Source: Terriglobia bacterium (lineage in GTDB: Bacteria; Acidobacteriota; Terriglobia; UBA7540). From it: a DNA stretch of 6,914 nucleotides. Numbering within the stretch: the first letter of the stretch is position 1; every line of letters starts with the position of its first letter. The DNA lies in the NCBI GenBank assembly GCA_030049455.1, contig JASIKV010000167.1:1-6914 (forward strand), given 5' to 3'. The notes under the pieces were generated by a model, which was given only the letters and a program-made list of their open reading frames with translations, did not search any database and had not been told where the DNA came from. A program made the position numbers and the translations under genes. This document shows, one piece after another, positions 1-6,818 of this stretch.

Positions 1-356
1 TTGCTGCAGCACGGTATGGCGAACGATGAGTCGTTGGCGAAATTCCACGTCCCGGCGTTGTTCACCACCGCATTGCCCGTCATATCGAAGTTGGTGGGAG
101 TGCCCGTCATCGCCGCCGTCGCCGTCGAGGGAATGCTCAGCGTCCCGGTACTGAATGTGGGACTGTTCCCGTTCGGGATCGAGATCCCGCCGTTGACCGT
201 GGTCGTCCCGCTCGTGCCGAGGGTTCCGCTCGTCCACGTGTACAGGCCCGAGATGGCAATGCTGTCCGTCCCGTTGATCGTGCCGCCGCTCTGGGTGAGC
301 GACGTGAATGGCACGAGTGCTCCGGTGGTGGAAGTCAACGTCCCGCCGGTCACTGT
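1..356 (-). repeat. Beta-helix-like repeat, second copy (cut by the window edge)
   Basis: This codes residues 1158-1275 plus two bases of the next codon. It is the second copy of the 241-residue unit and stops at the same IPCCSN motif that ends the alignable part of the first copy. In the first copy about 120 further residues (1036-1157, rich in FNN, GGT and SGAGTVSF) follow before the next copy begins. The protein therefore probably continues well to the left of the window. Confidence 0.83.
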
Positions 357-3300
357 GACCGCCCCCGCCGTGGTCACCGACCCCGGCGCCGCGAAGCTCA
401 CGGTTCCACTTCCGACCGTGGTATTGCCGATGATGTTGTAGGTGCCGCTGAAGGTAATTGTGGCTCCCTGGAAGCTAACCGTCCCTGCTCCGCTCACCCC
501 GCCGCTGTTGTTGAATGTCCCGCCGTTGAATTCCAGCGTGTCGCCGCTCGATACACTCCACGTGCCGGGCCCCGTGCCTCCGCCGTTGAAGTTCAGCGTC
601 GTGGCACTCCCGCTGCTGTTCGTCACCGTCCCGCCCGCGTTGTTGTTGAAGATCGGAGTGACCGTGGTCGTCCCCGTCCCCCCCGTCTTCTCAAACGTCC
701 CCGTGTTGTTGAAGGTGGCGGTGTTGCTGCAGCACGGAATGTTGACGAGCGAGTCGTTGGCGATATTCCACGTCCCGGCGTTGTTCACCACTCCACCGCC
801 CGACATATTCAAGGTGGCGCTAGTGCCGGTAAACAACACCGTCTGCCCCAGCGGAATGCTCAAGGTCCCTGTGGTCAGACTGGGGTTGCTCCCGCTTGCC
901 ACGGTCACGCCGCCGTTCGCCGTCGTCGTCCCGCTCGTGCTCAAATTCCCGCCCGTCCAGGTGAAGAGACCCGCGGTCGAAAGCGAATCGGTTCCGGTAA
1001 TGGTGCCGCCGGATTGGGCGAGCGTTTCACCGACGCTGCTGCCGCTGGTGCCGCTGAGGGTGAGCGTTCCACCCGAGACGGAGAGCGCATTCACAAAGTC
1101 GGCCCCGGCGGTGGTCGTCAGCGGGCCGCTGGTAAAACTGATGCTGGCGTTGCTCACCAGGCTGGTGATGGTTTGATTGGTGGAACTGGAAATGCTTCCG
1201 ATGGTGATGGTATTGGTGTCAAAACTCGGCCCGATGCACACTACGTCCGTGGAAACGGGCAATACGCCCGTACTCCAGTTTCCAGCACTCGTCCAATTGA
1301 CGCCGTCGCCGGTCCCTGTCCAGGAGATCGTCGTGCTCCCCGGGCAGGACTGGCTGGATTGCTCGGGCAAACCGGTGATCAGGGCCACCACCCCGCCGCC
1401 TTCGGGCACGTTCAGCGCGGGCGTTTCCGGAGACGCAGAGGGCGATCCCTCTTCGTTCTCGCGCGAAAGAGAGAGAACGGAAGTCTCCGCCGTCACAGTC
1501 ACGGGAAGGGCCATGGGAAAGTCCGCGGAGGTCGTGGCGCCGCCCAGATAAGCGGAACCTTTTGTATCAATCGCCAGGCCGCGGCCCACATCCGCGCCCG
1601 AGCCGCCCAAATAAGTAGAAAAGAGCATGGTTTTCCCGTCGACGTTCAGGTCCGCCAGGAAAGCGTCCTGGCTGCATCCTCCCGCCGCGGCCATTCGGCA
1701 TTGCGCCTGGATGGGGTTGAGCGTGGGGAAATCGGCGGAGGTGGTTTGCCCGCTGACAATGGCGTGCTGGCGGATATCCACGGCAATCGAGGTGGCGAGG
1801 TCCGTGGCGCTGCCGCCTAGATAGGTGGAGTAGACCAGCCCTGAGCCATCCTGCTTCAACTTGGATATGAACGCCTGGGTGGACCCTTTCGCCTGGGGCT
1901 GATAAGCGCCGAGCACAGGGAAATCCCGGGAGGAGGTTTGGCCCGTTACGTAGGCGTAACCGAATTCATCCACGGCGATGGCGTTGCCGGAATCCCCGCC
2001 GCTTCCGCCGAGATAAGTGGAATAGAAAAATTGCGAGCCGTCGGTTGCCAGCTTGGCCACAAAAGCTTCACCCGCGCACTGGCCCGCGCCGTTGATCGAA
2101 CACATCGTCTGGAGCGGATTGACGGTGGGGAAATCCTCCGACTGCGTCTGGCCGGTGATGTAGATGTTGGAGCTTGTGTCCAGGGCGATGCCCAGAGCCT
2201 GGTCCGCGCCCAATCCACCCAGGTAAGTGGCGAAGAGCAATTGCGAGCCGTCGTTTGAAAATTTGGCCACGAAGGCGTCACTCGCGCCGCCCAGCACCGG
2301 TTGTGCCGCCGCTTCCACGGGGAAATCGATGGAGGTGGTCGAGCCTGCCACATAGATATTCCCTGCCCCGTCGAGTGCGAGCGCGTTGCCGGCGTTCGTG
2401 CCGCTGCCACCGAGGAAAGTAGCGAAATTCAGCGAGCCGTCGGGATTTAATTTGGCGACAAACGCTTGCCCCTCGCACACGCCCTTGTTGTCGAGCGCGC
2501 AGGCATTTTGAAGGGCGTTCTGTACAGGGAAATCGGGGGCCGCGGTGACGCCGGTGATGTAGACATTGCCCATCGGATCGACGGCCAGGCCGCCCGCTTC
2601 CGTAGCATTGCTTCCGCCCAGGTAGGTTATGGAGAGCAGGGTCTTGCCGTCGGCGGAAATGTGGGCGACGAAGGCTTCGTTTTGCGCGGCGGGAGCGGTT
2701 GCTGAAGTGCTGCCTCCCGTGGCGACGGGTGGAGCGGCCGTTCCGGCGCCGGGTGCGCTGCCCGAAGCCGCAGGTGTGGATGCGGAAACAGTCGCGCCTT
2801 CCGCAACCGGTGCGGCGGCGAGTCCGGCGACGTAAGTGCTGCCGTCCGCGCCCAGAGCAATGGCGTTCACCTGGTCATTTACGGTGCGTCCGACGTAGGT
2901 GGCGTAATTCAGCGTGGGGTCAATGACCAAAGCCAGCGATTTGTTATAGGCGCCCAGCGCAAAGCTGACGCGCGTCCCGTCAACCCGAAAGTTGCCCTTA
3001 ACTTCCTTCCGAACCGCGCCCTTCATCTGGTAAACGCGCGGCTTCTGAAGTAGCACTTCACCCTGCTCGGCGGCGAGAACCAGGTCTCCATCATCGTCAA
3101 CGCGCACTTGGCGCGCGCCCGCCACTTCGAGCTGGATTTTGCCCGGGTCCGCTCCGGGAGCGATTTCGAAATCGTATTCAAGCTGGTTTTGATTGCCGTA
3201 ATAGACCAGGTCGACGCCGGGATAGAGATTGTGATACCTCACCTTGGCGTAATTGGGGGCCTTGCGCTGCCACCGGCGCGGATCATTGCCGCGGTAATAG

Positions 3301-3827
3301 AAGATCGCGGTGCTCTGCGGATCGACTCCCTGCCCGCGGGCATCGGAATTCGCGTCCAGAACCCGAACGCTCAGGCTGGATGCGGGTGAGTTTGCGTGAT
3401 TGTCCGAAGGAAAGAAATCCAATCGGGCTTCCTGCGGAAGGAGCGAGAGTCGGTAGCCGCGTCCGGCGGCGGTGAACCCGGCCGGGCGCGGAGTCCTGGA
3501 GGTGAGCGGTTCGAAGCGAAGAGGCAGGTTCGTGTAAGCCAATTTCGTCCTGCCGGCACGCCTTGGGGAGGCAGGCTGGGAATCGACGGCGCCAGTGGGA
3601 GCGCCCCGGAACGGACTGTCAGCACCGGGGCGGGCCTTGCTCCCACGCTGGGACCCGGCTTCCGCGCCCTGGAGGAGGCGCGCCGGGTCAATCCTGCGCT
3701 TGGTGAGGCTTAGGACGGAGCTGCCGAGATGGGCCAATCCCGAGCTGCTCGCCAGAATCAGGCCTGCACCGGCCAAGCTCGCGAAAACCAACATCCGCTG
3801 GTATGAATGTCGAATCGGTTTGCTCAT
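1..3827 (-). CDS. Giant exported protein: DUF7948-like domain, seven-bladed SBBP propeller, beta-helix-like repeats (3' end outside window)
   Basis: The frame is open from ATG at 3827 to the left edge: 1275 complete codons and no stop. GGAGG (3833-3837) lies 5 bases before the ATG. Residues 1-32 look like a signal peptide (K3, R6, R11, then a hydrophobic stretch 12-29). Residues 41-95 are an Arg/Pro/Ser-rich spacer. Residues 95-305 match the domain that precedes SBBP repeats in acidobacterial proteins (DUF7948 type), with FYYRGNDPRRW at 176-186 and YPGVDLVYYGNQ at 202-213. Seven SBBP repeats start at residues 306, 397, 466, 530, 600, 664 and 734, with TYLGG, YxxG and DFP signatures. After a linker (772-830), residues 833-866 carry a W-G-N-W-AGNW motif like that of secreted repeat proteins. 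The rest is Gly/Thr/Ser/Asn-rich, beta-helix-like, with a 241-residue period. A cell-surface or secreted structural or adhesive role is inferred; no catalytic motif was seen. The C-terminus and any sorting signal lie outside the window. Confidence 0.93.
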   Translation of the reverse strand, partial: MSKPIRHSYQRMLVFASLAGAGLILASSSGLAHLGSSVLSLTKRRIDPARLLQGAEAGSQRGSKARPGADSPFRGAPTGAVDSQPASPRRAGRTKLAYTNLPLRFEPLTSRTPRPAGFTAAGRGYRLSLLPQEARLDFFPSDNHANSPASSLSVRVLDANSDARGQGVDPQSTAIFYYRGNDPRRWQRKAPNYAKVRYHNLYPGVDLVYYGNQNQLEYDFEIAPGADPGKIQLEVAGARQVRVDDDGDLVLAAEQGEVLLQKPRVYQMKGAVRKEVKGNFRVDGTRVSFALGAYNKSLALVIDPTLNYATYVGRTVNDQVNAIALGADGSTYVAGLAAAPVAEGATVSASTPAASGSAPGAGTAAPPVATGGSTSATAPAAQNEAFVAHISADGKTLLSITYLGGSNATEAGGLAVDPMGNVYITGVTAAPDFPVQNALQNACALDNKGVCEGQAFVAKLNPDGSLNFATFLGGSGTNAGNALALDGAGNIYVAGSTTSIDFPVEAAAQPVLGGASDAFVAKFSNDGSQLLFATYLGGLGADQALGIALDTSSNIYITGQTQSEDFPTVNPLQTMCSINGAGQCAGEAFVAKLATDGSQFFYSTYLGGSGGDSGNAIAVDEFGYAYVTGQTSSRDFPVLGAYQPQAKGSTQAFISKLKQDGSGLVYSTYLGGSATDLATSIAVDIRQHAIVSGQTTSADFPTLNPIQAQCRMAAAGGCSQDAFLADLNVDGKTMLFSTYLGGSGADVGRGLAIDTKGSAYLGGATTSADFPMALPVTVTAETSVLSLSRENEEGSPSASPETPALNVPEGGGVVALITGLPEQSSQSCPGSTTISWTGTGDGVNWTSAGNWSTGVLPVSTDVVCIGPSFDTNTITIGSISSSTNQTITSLVSNASISFTSGPLTTTAGADFVNALSVSGGTLTLSGTSGSSVGETLAQSGGTITGTDSLSTAGLFTWTGGNLSTSGTTTANGGVTVASGSNPSLTTGTLSIPLGQTVLFTGTSATLNMSGGGVVNNAGTWNIANDSLVNIPCCSNTATFNNTGTFEKTGGTGTTTVTPIFNNNAGGTVTNSSGSATTLNFNGGGTGPGTWSVSSGDTLEFNGGTFNNSGGVSGAGTVSFQGATITFSGTYNIIGNTTVGSGTVSFAAPGSVTTAGAVTVTGGTLTSTTGALVPFTSLTQSGGTINGTDSIAISGLYTWTSGTLGTSGTTTVNGGISIPNGNSPTFSTGTLSIPSTATAAMTGTPTNFDMTGNAVVNNAGTWNFANDSSFAIPCCS
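724..1082 (-). repeat. Beta-helix-like repeat, first copy
   Basis: This codes residues 916-1035. It aligns with the copy at 1-356 at a 723-base (241-residue) offset, with a one-codon difference near its start. Shared anchors are GGTLT, QSGGTI.GTDS, the Trp-Thr pair near residue 957, TSGTTT.NGG, TGTLSIP, VVNNAGTWN.AND and IPCCSN. Many third positions differ, so the duplication is not recent. Confidence 0.85.
1515..2909 (-). repeat. Seven SBBP beta-propeller repeats within the giant protein
   Basis: The repeat units begin at residues 306, 397, 466, 530, 600, 664 and 734. Each has the core [LF]x[FY]xTYLGG, then an AIAVD-like strand, GNxYVTG, and from blade 2 onward T-x-S-x-DFP. Blades 2-6 are followed by FVAKLxxDGS-type strands leading into the next unit. 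Blade spacings are 91, 69, 64, 70, 64 and 70 residues. Seven units are enough for one closed propeller. Blade 1 is the most divergent (TYVGRTVND, no DFP) and carries a low-complexity insert. SBBP repeats are a named beta-propeller repeat family; the seven-blade count is read directly here. Confidence 0.88.
2682..2819 (-). other. Low-complexity Ala/Pro/Ser/Thr/Gly insert in propeller blade 1
   Basis: Residues 337-382 consist almost only of Ala, Pro, Ser, Thr, Gly and Val. They replace the T-x-S-x-DFP end of the SBBP unit that blades 2-7 all have. The frame stays open and in phase on both sides, so this is an in-frame insert or degenerated loop, not a frameshift. It is likely a flexible, surface-exposed loop. 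Confidence 0.8.
2913..3545 (-). other. DUF7948-like N-terminal domain of the giant protein
   Basis: This covers residues 95-305. From memory of the family, these domains usually begin with an FExNxGQ-type motif, then a GYxLxLxxxEAxL strand, a GNDPxxW motif, VRYxxxYPGVDLVYYG, LEYDFxxAPGADP and a closing LVIDP just before the first propeller blade. Here GYRLSLLPQEARL, GNDPRRW, VRYHNLYPGVDLVYYG, LEYDFEIAPGADP and LVIDP are all present in order. The opening motif is degenerate (FEPLTSRT at 105-112). The function of the domain is unknown to me. Confidence 0.8.
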
Positions 3828-3832
3828 AAAAC

Positions 3833-3837
3833 CCTCC
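3833..3837 (-). promoter_or_regulatory. Ribosome binding site of the giant exported protein
   Basis: GGAGG on the minus strand sits 5 bases before the ATG at 3827. It fixes the start immediately ahead of a plausible signal peptide. Only 53 bases separate this ATG from the stop of the NTF2-like gene, and no hairpin with a T-tract is visible between them, which supports read-through from that gene. Confidence 0.8.
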
Positions 3838-3880
3838 AACCTCACGTCTTGAGCCGTAATGCGTTCGTTCCCCCTGCTCT

Positions 3881-4237
3881 TCACACCGCGATCGGGTCGC
3901 CGCCCAGGAGGGGGCGCGCGTCAAAATAAGGCCGCACCCGTTTGATCCGGCCATTGATGATTTCCAGGCACTCGAAACCGGCGATGACTCCCCCGGCAGT
4001 TTCCAGCTCGAACTCGATCGCAATCTTGTCGCCCTCGCCGAAGGAATCCACCAGGCGGGCGCTCTTAGTGACTGAGGCCAGGCCTTCTAAAAACTCGAGC
4101 ACAGAATCAACCCCGCTAAGCCGCGGACTGATGGGGCTCTCCATCACGACGTCCGCGGCAAGGGGCAGACTGCTGAAATCCTTGCTCACCAGTGCGGCTA
4201 AAAAGTCACGGGCCAAGGCTACGTTCGGATGAGACAT
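3881..4237 (-). CDS. NTF2/SnoaL-like small protein (118 aa)
   Basis: The product is a small alpha+beta-cone protein of the nuclear transport factor 2 / SnoaL superfamily. Typical traits visible are an N-terminal helix with ALARDFLAALVSKDFSSL (7-24), acidic DVVMESP (29-35), the helix GVDSVLEFLEGL (42-53), the strands KIAIEFELET (71-80) and GVIAGFECLEIINGRIKRV (83-101), and the ending PYFDARPLL (103-111). Its length is usual for the family. The family includes isomerases, cyclases, hydrolases and non-catalytic ligand binders, so no reaction can be assigned. The ATG at 4237 is chosen because GGAAGG (4243-4248) lies 5 bases upstream. The frame stays open upstream to 4849, but that part is antisense to the regulator gene and does not resemble the family. 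The gene lies just upstream of the giant exported-protein gene on the same strand and is divergent from the regulator. Confidence 0.87.
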   Translation of the reverse strand: MSHPNVALARDFLAALVSKDFSSLPLAADVVMESPISPRLSGVDSVLEFLEGLASVTKSARLVDSFGEGDKIAIEFELETAGGVIAGFECLEIINGRIKRVRPYFDARPLLGGDPIAV

Positions 4238-4242
4238 CGAAA

Positions 4243-4248
4243 CCTTCC
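4243..4248 (-). promoter_or_regulatory. Ribosome binding site deciding the NTF2-like start
   Basis: GGAAGG on the minus strand is 5 bases before the ATG at 4237. It selects the 118-residue form over longer in-frame starts that would overlap the divergent regulator gene. Confidence 0.7.
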
Positions 4249-4290
4249 GCCCATTTGGTTTTCGCCTACGCCCATGTTGCGGGCAAACCC

Positions 4291-4318
4291 TTGACTCGCC
4301 CCGAGGCAGTGCTAAAAT
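4291..4318 (+). promoter_or_regulatory. Sigma70-like promoter for the regulator gene
   Basis: TTGACT (4291-4296) and TAAAAT (4313-4318) are separated by 16 bases, close to the -35/-10 consensus. Transcription would start near 4325 and leave a leader of about 150 bases before the ATG at 4476. The element is in the only AT-enriched intergenic region of the window. Confidence 0.6.
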
Positions 4319-4345
4319 TGCGATTGAATTTTCCCTGATGAACAA

Positions 4346-4393
4346 GCGGGCCGGGCCCGCCCTATTGACCTTCGGCACGCATCGTAGGCGGGC
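4346..4393 (+). repeat. Overlapping GC-rich inverted repeats in the regulator leader
   Basis: Two stems share one arm. GCGGGC (4346-4351) can pair with GCCCGC (4355-4360) around a 3-base loop. Alternatively GCCCGCCCTA (4355-4364) can pair with TAGGCGGGC (4385-4393), giving 9 base pairs with one bulged C. Both lie between the two candidate promoters. No T-tract follows either stem, so neither is a standard intrinsic terminator. Confidence 0.55.
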
Positions 4394-4419
4394 TTGCACC
4401 TGAAGTCCTTTGATATAGT
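4394..4419 (+). promoter_or_regulatory. Possible second promoter with extended -10
   Basis: TGA-TATAGT (4411-4419) is an extended -10 element (TGn followed by a -10 hexamer). A weak -35, TTGCAC (4394-4399), sits at a short 14-base spacing, which an extended -10 can tolerate. It would give a leader of about 50 bases. An AT-rich stretch follows (4420-4475). Confidence 0.35.
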
Positions 4420-4475
4420 TTAAAAATAGCTTGTATTTGGTATTAGGAAAATCTTGCAGAAATCTTAAAACAACC

Positions 4476-6632
4476 ATGTCCGGACCGGCCAAGTTATTCA
4501 ATTTCGGTCCCTTCCGATTGGATCCTGCCCAAGGAGTGCTTCTTCGTGAAGGGAAGCTCGTGCCCATGACTCCCAAGGCTGTCTTGATCCTTTCAATTCT
4601 GGTGGAAAACCATGGAAAGGTGGTGGGGCGAGAAGACCTGATGGAAAAGGTGTGGCCGGGCGTCAATGTCGAAGAAGGAAATCTCAGCGTAAACATCTTC
4701 GCGCTGCGAAAACTTCTGTCCGGGGGCCGGCCGGACCTGAGCGTCATCGAAACAGTTCCCAAGCGAGGATATCGATTCGTCATGCCGGTGGAGGAAGCTT
4801 CCGGTAAAGAATGGGATACCCTCAGCGACACAGCAAAGGAAGCACCCACGGATGTCGCCGTGATGCCGCGGGACCGGGAGGAGCAGGTTTTAGACCGGAA
4901 ACCCGGAATGCCTGCCAGGGTTTTGCTGGTGACCGCGTTGGCCGTCTTATTGCTCGCATTTCTAGGGTGGGCTTACGTGAGTCAGACAGCCCCGCCGCGA
5001 GTCTTCCATGTGGTTCGGATAACTCACTCTGGGCTGGTCGGGAACGCCTTGACAGACGGAACGCGGTTGTATCTCACTGAGGACAAAGGTGGTGCTTCCA
5101 TTATCGCGCAAGTGCCGCTCGATGGCGGCGACGTAGTGCAAATTCCCACTCCCTTTCGCAACACTTGGGCCTTGGACGTTTCACCCACTCGCTCCCAGTT
5201 GCTGATTGCGAGCTTTGACTCACGAAGCGACCCGAAGCAATTGTGGACGTTGCCGCTGACGGGCGGGTCACCGCGACGGCTGGACGATCTGAAGGCCAAG
5301 TCCGCCAAATGGTCGCCCGATGGAACAAGAATCGCCTTTGAGGGAGAAGACGGAATCCTTTATCTGGCCAACTCCGACGGTTCCGACGTGCGAAAGCTCG
5401 CCGACCCTGGCGGGGGCGTGGACTGCTGGTCGCCCGACGGCCGCCGCGTGCGCTTTACGCGCACCAATCAAGTCAAGGGCGGCATGTCTATTTGGGAAGT
5501 TCAATCGGACGGAAGCAATCTGCAGCCTGTGTTGGCTGAACGCCAAAACCCGGAGGCGCGATGGGGGGAAGGACAAAGCCGGAGCGCGTGGACCCCTGAT
5601 GGAAGGTACTATTTGTTCTGCGAGACTTTTCATTCACACACCGGGATTTGGGCGGTGCCTGAGAAGAAGGGCATATGGCCCTTCCGCCAACCCGAGCCCA
5701 CGGAGGTATATGCCGCACCGTTTGATATTGGTGGCTACGTGATTGAGCCGAGCGGACGGCGCATCTACCTGGTCAGTGGCGGCCCCACTCAGGAAGTTGT
5801 ACGCTACGATGCCGGCTTGCACCAATTCGTCCCCCTCCAGCCGACGCTGCCGGGAGGCCCCGTATGGTCCCCCGATCGAAAGTGGGTTGGCTACGTCGAC
5901 GCCAACCAGTACCTGTGGAAATCCCGGCCGGATGGAAGCGATCGTTTGCAGTTAACATTTCCTCCCCTTCAAGCTTTCAATTTCTCCTGGTCGCCCGACA
6001 GCAAACGCATTGTGTTCCACAGCCTCCTTCCTGGCCAGCCGGGAAAGAACCGAATTATTTCCGCAGAGGGAGGCAGCGTTGAGACGCTTTTGGCGGAGGA
6101 GGCCACGGGCGAGAACTGCCCCGGTTGGTCGGCGGACGGAAACACCGTCTTATTCGACCGGATCTGGAGCGACAAGAGCGGAAATGGCACTGCCTCCGCC
6201 CTCTTTACCTGGGACATAAAGGCAAAACACTTGACGCAGATACCCGGCAGTGAGGATACGATGTGTCCCGGCTGGTCGCCCGACCGGAGATTCATCACGG
6301 CGCACTCGGATGATTATCGAGAACTTCGCCTGTTCGACGTAAAAACACGAGCCTGGAAGGTCATCGCACGCGGGGGATTTCTGAACGGACCTGCATGGAC
6401 CAGCGACAGCAAGTGGATTTATTTCCAGGACACCTTCGGCGGCCAGGACCAGCCCCTCTATCGGGTTTCCGTTCCGGAGGGCAATATCGAACAGGTGGCC
6501 ACCCGCCGGCAGCTTCTGCGAAATGACGTATCTCGATACCGATTCTACGGGCTCGACCCTCAGGACAACCCGCTCGCCGTTGCAATTCTCGCGAATACGG
6601 ATATCTACGCTCTGGACCTCAGTGGGAATTAA
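4476..6632 (+). CDS. Membrane-anchored winged-helix regulator with PD40/WD40-like propeller (718 aa)
   Basis: Residues 7-105 form an OmpR/PhoB-type winged-helix DNA-binding domain: FNFGPFRLD, the LTPKA-like MTPKAVLIL (31-39), a recognition-helix region EEGNLSVNIFALRKLL (66-81) and the wing ETVPKRGYRF (92-101). A charged linker leads to one transmembrane helix (about 147-168). The remainder is a TolB/PD40-type propeller with W-[ST]-x-D motifs at residues 279, 318, 372, 464, 505, 551, 600 and 641. The topology is ToxR/CadC-like: cytoplasmic DNA binding, outer propeller. No receiver domain is present, so it is not a two-component response regulator. The role, sensing an extracytoplasmic state and acting directly on promoters, is inferred from the architecture. 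ATG 4476 is chosen because the family fold begins a few residues later; an upstream in-frame TTG (4431) would add 15 residues unlike the family. No clear Shine-Dalgarno precedes either start. The gene is divergent from the NTF2-like gene. Confidence 0.9.
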   Translation: MSGPAKLFNFGPFRLDPAQGVLLREGKLVPMTPKAVLILSILVENHGKVVGREDLMEKVWPGVNVEEGNLSVNIFALRKLLSGGRPDLSVIETVPKRGYRFVMPVEEASGKEWDTLSDTAKEAPTDVAVMPRDREEQVLDRKPGMPARVLLVTALAVLLLAFLGWAYVSQTAPPRVFHVVRITHSGLVGNALTDGTRLYLTEDKGGASIIAQVPLDGGDVVQIPTPFRNTWALDVSPTRSQLLIASFDSRSDPKQLWTLPLTGGSPRRLDDLKAKSAKWSPDGTRIAFEGEDGILYLANSDGSDVRKLADPGGGVDCWSPDGRRVRFTRTNQVKGGMSIWEVQSDGSNLQPVLAERQNPEARWGEGQSRSAWTPDGRYYLFCETFHSHTGIWAVPEKKGIWPFRQPEPTEVYAAPFDIGGYVIEPSGRRIYLVSGGPTQEVVRYDAGLHQFVPLQPTLPGGPVWSPDRKWVGYVDANQYLWKSRPDGSDRLQLTFPPLQAFNFSWSPDSKRIVFHSLLPGQPGKNRIISAEGGSVETLLAEEATGENCPGWSADGNTVLFDRIWSDKSGNGTASALFTWDIKAKHLTQIPGSEDTMCPGWSPDRRFITAHSDDYRELRLFDVKTRAWKVIARGGFLNGPAWTSDSKWIYFQDTFGGQDQPLYRVSVPEGNIEQVATRRQLLRNDVSRYRFYGLDPQDNPLAVAILANTDIYALDLSGN

Positions 6633-6649
6633 AGCCCTACCTTGCGGCG

Positions 6650-6717
6650 GGCCGGGAGCTTCACTTCGAATAGCGCATCGCATTGATGCAACGGCGGGAT
6701 TTGGCCGACTCCCGGCC
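6650..6717 (+). repeat. Inverted repeat downstream of the regulator, possible terminator
   Basis: GGCCGGGAG (6650-6658) is perfectly complementary to CTCCCGGCC (6709-6717), with 50 bases between. A small inner hairpin, GCATC/GATGC (6675-6679 and 6685-6689), lies in the loop. It starts 17 bases after the stop codon of the regulator and lies between two convergent genes, where a terminator is expected. No T-run follows on either strand, so termination is only a possibility. The stretch 6633-6818 shows no other feature. Confidence 0.4.
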
Positions 6718-6818
6718 GGCGGTGCATGTGTGCGTTGGTTTCTCCCCCGGAATTTCAAGCCCCTGGCGACTTATCCTGCCCGGTGCAACTAATGCCGCGA
6801 CCGGCCGGACCGCCGACT

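Noticed and set aside
1..1100. CRISPR-like array suggested by repeated motifs.
   Set aside because: The repeats are protein-coding, in frame and imperfect, with a 723-base period and no short constant repeat with unique spacers.
1..1176. Two long plus-strand open frames rich in Val and Pro (1-441 and 442-1176).
   Set aside because: They lie antisense to the giant gene and their repetitive Val/Pro/Leu composition is the mirror of its Gly/Thr/Asn codons. They abut only because a stop codon separates them in the same frame.
3371..3713. Overlapping open frames on both strands (about 105 residues each) in the N-terminal part of the giant gene.
   Set aside because: Both are out-of-frame shadows of the Arg/Pro-rich spacer, with no recognisable domain.
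4431..4475. TTG start at 4431 for the regulator, adding 15 residues.
   Set aside because: The extra residues do not match the family, whose fold starts just after the ATG at 4476. No ribosome binding site supports the TTG.
4238..4849. Upstream extension of the NTF2-like frame to 322 residues.
   Set aside because: The extra part crosses the promoter region and the antisense of the regulator's winged-helix domain, does not resemble the family, and a good ribosome binding site marks ATG 4237.
6150..6758. A 202-residue minus-strand open frame across the 3' end of the regulator.
   Set aside because: It is antisense to well-conserved PD40 repeats, has no recognisable domain and no clear ribosome binding site.
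6791..6812. CCGGCCGG palindrome near 6801 as a terminator hairpin.
   Set aside because: It is a perfect self-complementary octamer with no loop and no adjoining T-tract. Such strings are common in GC-rich DNA.
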